From Benincasa hispida (taxonomy: Eukaryota; Streptophyta; Magnoliopsida; Cucurbitales; Cucurbitaceae), in the NCBI RefSeq assembly GCF_009727055.1, contig NC_052354.1, positions 4,417,303 to 4,481,302 on the forward strand: a stretch of 64,000 nucleotides of DNA, written 5' to 3'. Every line of letters starts with the position of its first letter. Position 1 is the first letter of the stretch. The translations under genes and the position numbers were made by a program. The notes below the pieces were generated by a model. The model saw nothing but the letters and a program-made list of their open reading frames with translations. It did no database searches and was not told where the DNA came from. Positions 56,218 through 64,000 of the stretch are shown in pieces.

Positions 56218-56288
56218 TGAATAAAATATCATATATTTTATTAAATAGACATTAAGTTTGAATAAAATATCATATATTTTATTAAATG
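56218..56288. repeat. 41-bp U3 tandem repeat, about 1.7 copies
   Basis: Units start TGAATAAAATATCATATATT at 56218 and 56259. Counterpart of 45857-45968 in the other LTR. Confidence 0.9.
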
Positions 56289-57102
56289 ACTTTTTTCAAT
56301 ACATCTACAAACTATAGGACCCTACGAGATTTAGCACATCAACGCCAACAAGTTTAAGAAGGGAACATAAATATACTGACATCACATCCAAATGATAGGA
56401 ATCTTAAGGATATGAAAGTATGTTAAAATAAGTCAACTTTTTACTTGTTTTGTTTGTAACCATTAAACTCACTTTATTTAACAGCTTTATTGCATATAAA
56501 AGGAATCAGGAGTGAGATGGAAAGGGTATGAGTTTATTTTGTAAAATCTCTACAAGAATTGAAAGAAATAAAGATGTTTAAACCTGCTTTCACTACAAAA
56601 AATAACCCTTATGATAGCCTTTAAGCATAGCATTTGGAAAAATAGGCTATGAAAAAGAGACAAAAGAACGGTTGTAATTTTTGGCTTAAAAAAATATTGC
56701 CCGTGCCTATTTTAGAAAAATTTTCTCCTTTCCCTCGCTACACTTCCCTTATTCCCCCTTCCTCCTTCCCCCTCCTCTTGTTCCCGTTCCTCTTTTTTCC
56801 TTTCCCCTTTCTACTCCCTTCCCCTCAAAGAATTTTTTCAACCTTTCTTCTTTTCCTTTCATTTTGTAATGGTTGTAGCCCTGTTGAGTGCCCTTATTAC
56901 ACTGACTAAGTTCTCTTATGCCACGAAATCGAGGTGGTCTACAACCTCCATGAGTATCACACTGAAGTTTATCTCTACCTCCGCCATCATATATGTCGTA
57001 AGACTTCAAATCTTTCTTGATTCTTTAGGTTTTCTCTCTCAATTTCTCTGATTCCTAAGCGTTTATCACAATTGAAATTTTGTGATTTCCCTAACTTATC
57101 TT

Positions 57103-57201
57103 ATGACAAAGAAGTCGAACGAGTTGGGTTCCAAGGCCAATGAGCTCGAGGCTTCTCGAGCATCTTCTTTAAAGAAAATCGTCGTTAAGAGAAAAAAGTG
57201 A
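57103..57201 (+). CDS. Short lysine-rich reading frame, 32 codons
   Basis: A small frame starts at ATG 57103: MTKKSNELGSKANELEASRA, ending VVKRKK and TGA. It is preceded by a pyrimidine-rich stretch (56700-57050) resembling a plant 5' untranslated region. No known domain. It may be the first exon of a captured gene fragment or chance. Confidence 0.2.
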   Translation: MTKKSNELGSKANELEASRASSLKKIVVKRKK

Positions 57202-57511
57202 AATATGAGCAGAACATGTATTTCATGTTTGCTTCTTTACATTGCTTCCTGTTCCCAACTCCAGTGTTGTTATTGCTATAAGCTTTGAGGAAAGTAGTAG
57301 CAGAACTGAAGTTTGATGGGAGTGTACTTCGTATCCTATGGAACCAAATTGGTACTATCCAATCATCCTTTTCAGCTACGTTAATTTTAGATTGATTACA
57401 TTATTTAATGGTTATTTTCTCATTGAAATTCACAAAACTAATTATGAAAATGAATATGTTTAGAACATATTATTGAGTGAGCTATAGAAATAACACATTC
57501 AATAACTTTTT

Positions 57512-57842
57512 TGTTATGAAATCAGCAATTAAAAAATTCAAAAAATAGAAAACGTAAAGGGAGATCGACACAAAAATTTACGTAGTTCACTAACGATGTG
57601 TTAGCTACGTCCACGGGGCAGAGAGAGAATAATATAATTAGAGAGAATATTTTTTGAATACACAAATGACGCATCTAGAGTAAGAGAGTTTATATAGTGC
57701 ACTACTCTAAATCCTAGGACCATAATCGTAAATATCTACAAATAAATAAATATTTTAAATACAAATTCTAAATAGTTTATATAGCGAGACCCCCATACCC
57801 AAACTTCGATGTGCCAATAAAAAAATTCAAGGCATTCCAACA
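57512..57842 (-). repeat. 3' LTR of Copia G
   Basis: It runs TGTTATGAAAT to CATTCCAACA in plus orientation. It matches 61436-61739 through AAAGGGAGAT(C/G)GACACAAA, GTGTTAGCTA(C/T)GTC and AATTCAAGGCATTCCAAC. Confidence 0.9.
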
Positions 57843-57974
57843 AATCTCCACCTTCACTTGAATTTTCTCCCAGATATCAGATGTACCAAATTCAACATAA
57901 ATCAACATTGCCAGACGTACCCAAACTTCTCCCTCATGCCTCAAAGTGTTCCACAAATAGGGACCACTAACAAT

Positions 57975-58680
57975 TCAAAACATCAACAAGTCCAAACAAT
58001 GTTGGAACTTGCTTTGTGGAACCGGTTTGGTGAACATATCAACAGGGTTATCAATAGTGTCAATTTTCATCATTTTAACTTTCTGTTCACCTCTTAAGAA
58101 GTGATATCTTACATCGCTGAGCTTAGTTCTCTCATGATGAACTTTATCCTTGGCTAGGCATTGCACTCAAACTACAACAATATACAATAGCTTGGTCATG
58201 ACGCAAACCAAGATCACCAACTAACCCCCTCAGCCATATTCCGTCTTTGGTAGCTTCTGTCAAGGCCATGTACTCTGACTCAGTAGTAGACAAAGTAACT
58301 GTATGCTGTAAGGTTGCTTAGAACCACCCAGAGTGAGCACATAGCCAGTCATAGACCTTTTACTGTCAACATCTCCAATATAGTCAGAATCAAAATAACC
58401 AATCACCAAGCACTTTGTGTCATTCCCATAAATGAGACCAACAACAGACGTATCTCTAACATAACGAGAAATCATTTTAATAGCTTGCCAATGTTCCTGC
58501 CCACGTTCACCCATGAACCTGTTTACAACACTAACAGCATAGGCAAGATCATGTCTAGTACAGACCATAGCGTACATCAAACTTCCCACTGTACTAGCAT
58601 AAGGAACTCAAGACATGTAATCCTTCTCAGCTTTAGACTGTGGTGAAAGCACATATGACAAGCGAGCATTTGCAGCACTA
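57975..58680 (-). pseudogene. Copia G RNase H and post-RT region
   Basis: Minus-strand pieces: MGSLMYAMVCTRHDLAYAVS, VNRFMGERGQEHWQAIKMIS, LVIGYFDSDYIGDVDSKRSM (58589-58300), then HHERTKLSDVRYHFLR and VDMFTKPVPQSKFQHCL (58166-57975). The order is that of Tnt1-like elements, split by a frameshift. Confidence 0.85.
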
Positions 58681-59700
58681 GAAGTATCTATAGGCATAGC
58701 TGATGACATACCAAACCAGGACAATATTTCCTGAATATAGCCTTTCTGTGACAAGAAGAGCTTATGTTTATCTTTTCCCTATAAATCTCCATACCCAAAT
58801 CCTTCATATCAAATTCAGCACTGAGAAGGTTCTTCAATTTTAGAATGTCAAACTTGGACTTTGCAACTGTAAACATATCATTACATATAAAAGTAGATAA
58901 ATCATTGAACTATCATTAGGTTTGTTGTGATATACACAAAAATCATATGGATTTCTGTTATAGCCAACTCTAACCATATAGCTGTCAAATCGTTTGTACC
59001 ACTACCTTGGAGATTGCTTTAGCCTATACAAAGATTTCTTCAACTTGCAAACATAATCTTCTTGACCTGGACACTGAACCCATCTGGCTGGGTAAATCTC
59101 TTCCTCCAACTCTCCATGTAAGAAAGTTGCTTCACAACTAGTTGCTCAAGTTCAAAATTCTAATGTGCTACTATAGCAAACAACACCCTGATAGAACTAT
59201 GCCTAACCACTGGTGAGAAGATCTCATTATAATCAACTCCTCCCTTCTGTATGAACCCTTTAACAACAACTCAAGTTTTGTATTTAATGCCCTTTGAAGG
59301 TGATATTCCCTCTTTTTTCTTGAAGACCCATTTACAAGTCACAATTTTTCTCTCCTTAGGTCGTTTAACTAATTCTCAAGTCTTATTTTTGTCAAGAGAT
59401 TCCATCTCATCCCCTATAGAAGCAAGCCATTGAGCAAACTCACTACATGACACAACTTCTTTATAGGTGGATGGCTCATGAGGATCCACCTCTTCAGCAA
59501 CCTGCGGTACAAAAGTAACCATATCTTCAAAACCATACCTCACATGAGGTCCAACACCGACTCTTCTAGCTTTGTCACGAGCTATAACTTGGTTGATCTA
59601 CTTGTGACCTAGAATTCTCAGGCAAAACAACTTTTGATGTTTCAAGTTCTTGTTGCACATCAGTTTCTGTAGTAATGTGTTGATCTTCTCCACATTGATG
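58681..59700 (-). pseudogene. Copia G reverse transcriptase
   Basis: RT pieces on the minus strand: CKWVFKKKEGIS (about 59330), GVDYNEIFSPVVRHSSIRVL (about 59240-59180), [10 protein letters not shown] (about 59010), FDSYMVRVGY and the active-site region. At about 58880 the YVDD box is destroyed by a one-base loss: the strand reads ...CTTTTATATGTAATGATATG where TATGTxGATGATATG would encode YVDDM. A stop follows VVDK-like sequence and FDMKDLGMEIYREK continues to 58690. Confidence 0.8.
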
Positions 59701-60420
59701 TTGTATTCACAACTGAATTGAATTGCATCTTCATCTTTTTATCAACAATACGACTTTATCCCACATCAGTAGACGTCATAAAAAGCTTCACAGTTGAGTT
59801 AAACATAAAATTTTCATCAAATATCACATTCCTACTAAGTATAACTCTATTCTCAAAAGGTGACCAGACTCTATATCCTTTAACTTCGTCTCTAAAACCC
59901 AAAAATACCCTTTTTAGCCCTCAGTTCTAATTTACCCTTGTTAACATGATAGTAGACAGTACAACAAAAAACTCTTAATAAAAAATAATCTAAGGCTTAC
60001 CAGACCATACCTCGTAAGGTATTTTATAATCAATAGTCGTGTAAGGTTAACAATTGATCAGTTAACATGTTGTATTTACTGTGTCTGCCCAAAACCTTTT
60101 AGCCAACCTTTCATTAGAAAGCATGTATCTTACTTTCTCCAACAACGTCTGATTCATACGTTCTGCAACTCTATTTTGTTATGGAGTATCCCTGACAGTG
60201 TAATGACGAAAAATCCCCCTAGCTTTATAGAACTCATTAAATTTAGATCCATAGAATTCCAAATCATTATCAGTTTGTAGCCTTTTAATATTTTTCCCAT
60301 TTTGATTTTCAATCAATATCTTCCACTGCTTGAATTTTTTGAAGGCTTCACTTTTATGTTTCATCATAAAAACCCAAGTCATTCTTAAGTAATCATCAAT
60401 TATAGAAATAAAATACATGA
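59701..60420 (-). pseudogene. Copia G integrase
   Basis: YFISIIDDYLRMTWVFMMKH, KSEAFKKFKQWKILIENQNG and LQTDNDLEFYGSKFNEFYKA (60418-60179) form the integrase core, with Asp in IDDY and TDND and a Glu that would fall in the degraded sequence left of 60179. Further integrase C-terminal sequence is broken by frameshifts down to about 59800 (LRYKVWSPFEN-like). Confidence 0.8.
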
Positions 60421-60438
60421 TGTCTCCAATAGATTCAA

Positions 60439-60903
60439 CTATGGAAGGTCCCTAACAGTCTGAATGAATATAATCAAGTGTTCCTTTTGTACGATGAACA
60501 CCTTCTGGAAACTTGTTGCAATGAAGCTTCCCAAATACACAATGTTCACAGAATTCAAAATCATGCACCTTCTGTCCATATAAAAGATCCCTTTTTGACA
60601 GAATTTGCATCCCTTTTTCACTCATATTGCCAAGTCTCAAGTGCCGTAACTTAGTCAAATCATCCTTGTGAATGGCAGACGATGCAACACATCATAACCT
60701 GTTATTGTGGAACGTGATAAGAAATATAGTGTTCTACGTTTTATGCCTTTCAAAACTCCTTTAGAACCCTTGTAGACATACATTACTCCACCTTTACCTT
60801 TAAAAATATAACCCTTACTATCAAGTACACTAAAGGATATCAAAATCTTCGTCATTAATGGAACATGCCTAACCTTATTCAAAATCTTCGTCGAAAGCCT
60901 CAT
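60439..60903 (-). pseudogene. Copia G protease C-terminus and pre-integrase
   Basis: Protease tail VRHVPLM, LISFSVLDSKGYIFKGKGGV, LKGIKRRTLYFL (60903-60700), then the pre-integrase LRHLRLGNMSEKGMQILSKR, FEFCEHCVFGKLHCNKF and GTLDYIHSD (60658-60452). The CEHC pair of the zinc-binding domain is present. There is no DSG motif; the N-terminal protease is missing. Confidence 0.8.
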
Positions 60904-61092
60904 ACGACGGGGGCAAAGACGTCAACAAAATTAGGGCATCATCATCATCATTAACCTGAACCTCTATGTTACAAAGATCTAATAATATTTTATTTAATTG
61001 ATCAAGATGATCTCGTAAAGATGTACTTTCTGCATACGTAGATGATACAGATGTTTCTTCATAAACAACTTCTTAGTTAAAGATTTCGTCCT

Positions 61093-61371
61093 TTAATGAC
61101 TTTCCATCTTCAACCAAAGACTTGCAGTAGTTTTTTCATCAGCGACCCCGATGATGACGTCATCAGCCAAACATAGCATGATTGTCGAATGAACCTTCTC
61201 CTCAAGAGTCTGCCATTTTTCGTCATCCACGCCAACCATCTTTGACTTATCAGTCAGTGATGCCCACAGCCTTTGTTGCTTTAGTAGGAATCGCATCTTG
61301 ATTTGCCATAAACCGAAATTGTTCCTCATAGTAAATTTGTCGATCTTTATGGTTAGGTCAAACATCTTCAA
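61093..61371 (-). pseudogene. Copia G gag N-terminus
   Basis: The gag opens MKMFDLTIKIDKFTMRNNFG and reads LWQIKMRFLLKQQRLWASLT, MLCLADDVIIGVADEKTTAS and LWLKMES before a stop. This is the N-terminal third of a UBN2 gag, 92 codons, at the expected distance from the primer-binding site. The middle of gag and the zinc knuckle are absent. Confidence 0.8.
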
Positions 61372-61421
61372 TTGTCGAATAAATGCGGAATTTCAAAAAA
61401 ACCTAATGAGCATCTGATACC

Positions 61422-61433
61422 AGTTTGTTATGA
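61422..61433 (-). other. Primer-binding site of Copia G
   Basis: The minus strand reads CTGGTATCAGAT, with TGGTATCAGA matching the initiator tRNA-Met complement. It lies two bases from the LTR. Confidence 0.8.
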
Positions 61434-61435
61434 AA

Positions 61436-61739
61436 TATATAATTAAAGAATACAAAAAATGGAAAATGTAAAGGGAGATGGACACAAAAATTTACGTGGT
61501 TCACTGACTATGTGTTAGCTATGTCGATGGGGCAAAGGGAGAATAGTATTATTAGAGAGAATGTTTTCTGAATACACAAACGTCGCCTCTAGGGTTAAAG
61601 AGTTTAGATAGCGCACTACTCTAAATCATAGGGACATAATCGTAAATAACTACAAATATAAATAAATATGTTAGGTTGTTTGAGACCCCCGTACTTGGTT
61701 GTTCGAAGCACCAACAAATAAATTCAAGGCATTCCAACC
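61436..61739 (-). repeat. 5' LTR of Copia G
   Basis: It begins TGTTATGAAATATATAATT and ends ATTCCAACC, the final A having changed. Pair of 57512-57842. Confidence 0.85.
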
Positions 61740-63950
61740 TTTTTTGGGTTTCTTTTTCTTTCTAGGAATGGTACTCCAAGGAAATATTTATTTGTACCTC
61801 TTGCAACAGCACAATTGATGTTTTTCTCCTCACATTCCTCCCACTTCCATTGAAGGTCTTGAATGCATTTTCTGTTTTTTTTTTTTTTTTTTTTTTATAA
61901 TGATGTTAATAGGCAGTTAGACTAGATTCTGTGAGTTTGTGAGATCTCTTTCTATGTTTTATGTGTTTGTTAAAGATGCTGTCATATTATGATTGTGAAG
62001 AGAATGGCGTCGGCAACAATGCAAGACAATATGGAAGAATTTGCAAACAGTACGTAGTCTCAACTCAGTGTCTTCAGGTTGTACATTTCAACTAAGTTGC
62101 CCTGAATCTGATGTTTTTAGTTGCAATTTTCTCTTATTCTTCTAACATCAAAGATCGAGATAATAATGAGATAAGAAAGCCTTTTGATTGTCAGCTATAG
62201 GATTTATGTCTACTAATCATAGGTTGTTGGAAAATGCATAATCTGACCACTAGAAACATTCATAGATTTTCTAAATCATTATTGTTCATTGATCTAAGTT
62301 CAATGCCCTAATTTTTATGTTAAGTTTGTTCTTTTCACATATTTACCCTTGGAGTGGAGTAAAGGGTAATGCAATACTTGAAATTAGGTCGTATTCTCAT
62401 TATTCTATAGAGTTGAATGATATCTTTTAGTATTATTTGGTTAAAGAATTATTATTTACTTCAGATATTCCACTCATGCTCTTGACACAGATACAAAAAA
62501 GTGGTAATGGTAGTATTTTGTTACTTTAATTGAATTGAAACGATGAGAACTTTAATTATACATAATATTTTGATTGGAAACTAACGTGGTTGGTAGCATC
62601 AACTATTTAAAAAAATATTGGTGTCAAGAATTGCATTTTAATGTGTGTCTTTAATCTTACATGGCATGCCAACAACTAACCCACAAGAATTGCTTTATGC
62701 TATATGTTTGCCAATCTTATTTTGAGTTCTTGATTTGTATGCTTACTTTCTAGGAAAACATGTGGTACCGATATGCTTCTTTTGCCAAAAGAAGGTTGAG
62801 TTTCTTCTCAAAAGTGGTAAAAAAGAAAAAAGAAACAAGATTGGAAACATTGGATAGACGAAAACAGTTAAACAGTTAAAATGAGTTTTTTAGACATTGG
62901 TTCATCTAGCGAGCAATAATATGAATTTGGTTGATGTTCTGTACCAAGTTTATGGATTGGTTGGTGTTTGCTATTTTTAGCCATGCAACTTCTACCTTAC
63001 ACAATATTTAGAATGATGGTTATTCATGTTAGGGACATAACCACTTGATGAGTTTAAATAATATTATTCTTACTTAGATTTATTTTCCCTTTTGAGTTTT
63101 ATTTCTTGGTTTGGAATTTCATTTATTTTAGTGTGTTATCTAGACCTTAGAATCCCATGCTTTAGACTCTTTTCCTCTCTACTCTCTTTAAAGTAGGTTC
63201 CATTTACTTAGATGCAATATGTTAGTGACTACATTGGTGTTGTGTTTCTTTTTTTTTCTTTTGTGATAATAGAGCAATGTCAAAGTTGGCGTCCATACAA
63301 AATTGGACGACGTTTTTCTGACCTACTAATTGGAAAGGTTTTGATGAGTAACAAATTTTCTCTAACAAAAAATTGAGTGAAATATGAGATGGATTAGATG
63401 GTTTTTGATCTTTTTGAACAGTTCAATTCAATAAATGTTTAGCTTGCAACTTTGATGGGTGAAGGAATTCATAATTTTTTTTATATAATATATTGTAAAT
63501 GTTTTTATAGATTGATGGAATGAGGCTTTGCATATGGACATATAAAAAAAAATCTTATAATAGTGGCATACAAATGACATATAAAAATCATAATAGCTTA
63601 AAAAAAATGCTATTATAAAGTTATATTAGATTTAATAAGTAATGCTATAATATATTTTCGTAGCAAGGTAAATATGCTTTGTTTTGGGTTCTTCATAACA
63701 TTCAACATATACTATAACTTTTTTCATTAGCTATCGTATTTGTTATTTCTTGTGGTGTTTGCACATTGGTTGATGGCTTCTTGCTGAACCACATAACTTT
63801 GTGTTCTTTTCTTTCCATATACTTCTTGTTTTTGTTTTGCATCATCTTCTACTTCAATCCAATCAACCATCTTTTTCTCCTTATTCATACATTTGATAGA
63901 GTAGGAGATCTTTGTTTTTGTTTGGGCATTTGACATTTTAAAGCCTAATA
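61740..63950. other. AT-rich region without recognised genes
   Basis: It contains a 22-base T run (61875-61896) and short reading frames only. A minus-strand frame at 63727-63936 has no recognisable domain. Confidence 0.5.
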
Positions 63951-63954
63951 ATTG

Positions 63955-63966
63955 GTATTAGAGCCA
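63955..63966 (+). other. Primer-binding-site-like motif at right edge
   Basis: TGGTATTAGAGC is one base off the Copia primer-binding site and is followed by CATCAAC. If real, a plus-strand LTR ends just left of it and an element continues beyond the window. The corresponding LTR was not delimited. Confidence 0.4.
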
Positions 63967-64000
63967 TCAACAAAATAAGATTAAGATTATTTGAAGAGCA

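Larger units (their letters stand above)
42187..56350 (-). mobile_element. Copia retrotransposon A with exact target duplication
   Basis: The outer ends are TGAAGGATCCC (42187) and CAACGCCAACA (56350). Target duplications AGTTT lie at 42182-42186 and 56351-56355. The 3' LTR is 42187-46030 and the 5' LTR 52411 (or 52339) to 56350; net LTR length is about 1.8-1.9 kb once later insertions are removed. Internal minus-strand order is primer site, gag, protease, integrase, RT, RNase H, polypurine tract AGTGGGAGATTG (about 46029-46040). Each LTR is interrupted by a ~2-kb insertion. Gag onward carries frameshifts and the RT active site is deleted, so the element is dead. Confidence 0.92.
52411..56350 (-). 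repeat. 5' LTR of Copia A (with internal insertion)
   Basis: The LTR parts are 52411-53547 and 55630-56350, homologous block by block to the 3' LTR. Because of the tandem duplication its end could equally be placed at 52339. Confidence 0.88.
57512..61739 (-). mobile_element. Copia retrotransposon G
   Basis: This 4.2-kb element has LTRs of 331 bp (57512-57842) and about 304 bp (61436-61739). The polypurine side is GAAGGTGGAGATT at 57843-57855 (minus), with a primer-binding site at 61422-61433. Flanks are TTTTT on both sides (57507-57511; 61740-61744), compatible with a target duplication in a T-rich site. The Tnt1-like gene order is present, but most of gag and the N-terminal protease are missing. 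Confidence 0.85.
56591..63665. mobile_element. Possible decayed CACTA-like transposon
   Basis: The left end CACTACAAAAAATAACCC and the right end (reverse) TGCTACGAAAATATATTATA share a CTACxAAAA core. Subterminal TATAATAGC/GCTATxAT words lie at both ends (56612-56655; 63560-63650). No transposase was found, and the flanking triplets (TTT and AGG) do not match. Copia G lies inside. Confidence 0.35.

Noticed and set aside
57843..61371. Copia G considered as an endogenous virus
   Set aside because: Gene order, LTRs and primer site are those of an ordinary Ty1/Copia retrotransposon; there is no envelope or movement gene.
63727..63936. Minus-strand frame of 69 codons at the right edge
   Set aside because: No domain, next to a plus-strand primer-site-like motif; more likely LTR sequence read backwards.

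Overview
This window is nuclear DNA of a flowering plant. It is AT-rich and intron-bearing, has no operons, and is dominated by LTR retrotransposons. The one host gene with a recognisable function is a TIR-NB-LRR (TNL) immune receptor, a class typical of eudicots. The receptor and the Copia and MITE families look like those I know from Cucurbitaceae, but that assignment is from recognition only and was not checked by any search.

Layout. (1) 1-22,965 is a nested graveyard of LTR elements: an edge-cut minus LTR (1-1651), an inverted plus LTR fused to a pol fragment (1664-4239), a hairpin-headed solo LTR (4240-6664), Copia 'B' (minus, 6665-19270, heavily broken), a complete Copia 'C' with matching 5-bp target duplications inside B's LTR (11446-17149), solo LTR 'D' (17195-18989), plus-strand LTR 'E' fused to an integrase fragment (about 19333-21445), and a decayed Tnt1-like pol (21446-22965). 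(2) 22,966-27,000 is intergenic, with small elements: a SINE, a Tourist-like MITE, and two back-to-back poly(A) retroposon insertions that left three copies of their target. (3) 27,112 to about 39,847 is the TNL gene on the plus strand. The TIR, NB-ARC and two short LRR-linker exons join in frame through canonical splice sites. Intron 3 is 6.2 kb and holds a pyrimidine tract, a TATCA/TGATA minisatellite and a dead Copia element. The gene ends early and would give a protein of about 712 residues. (4) 37,200-42,181 is intergenic, with MITEs, a SINE and degenerate repeats. (5) 42,187-56,350 is one Copia element 'A' (minus) with identical 5-bp target duplications (AGTTT). Each of its LTRs was later interrupted at nearly the same position. 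(6) 56,591-63,665 may be a decayed CACTA-like element that contains Copia 'G' (57512-61739). A new retroelement may begin at the right edge.

Functionally, the only host pathway visible is effector-triggered immunity through the TNL receptor. Everything else is transposon sequence, and almost every pol gene carries disabling lesions. I found no tRNA, rRNA or CRISPR array, and nothing I would defend as a new biological system. The most unusual observations are the truncated TNL with a degenerate MHD motif and a repeat-filled intron, the repeated 'LTR joined directly to integrase' structures, the same-site insertions in both LTRs of element A, and the palindromic motif clusters in retroelement leaders and LTRs.
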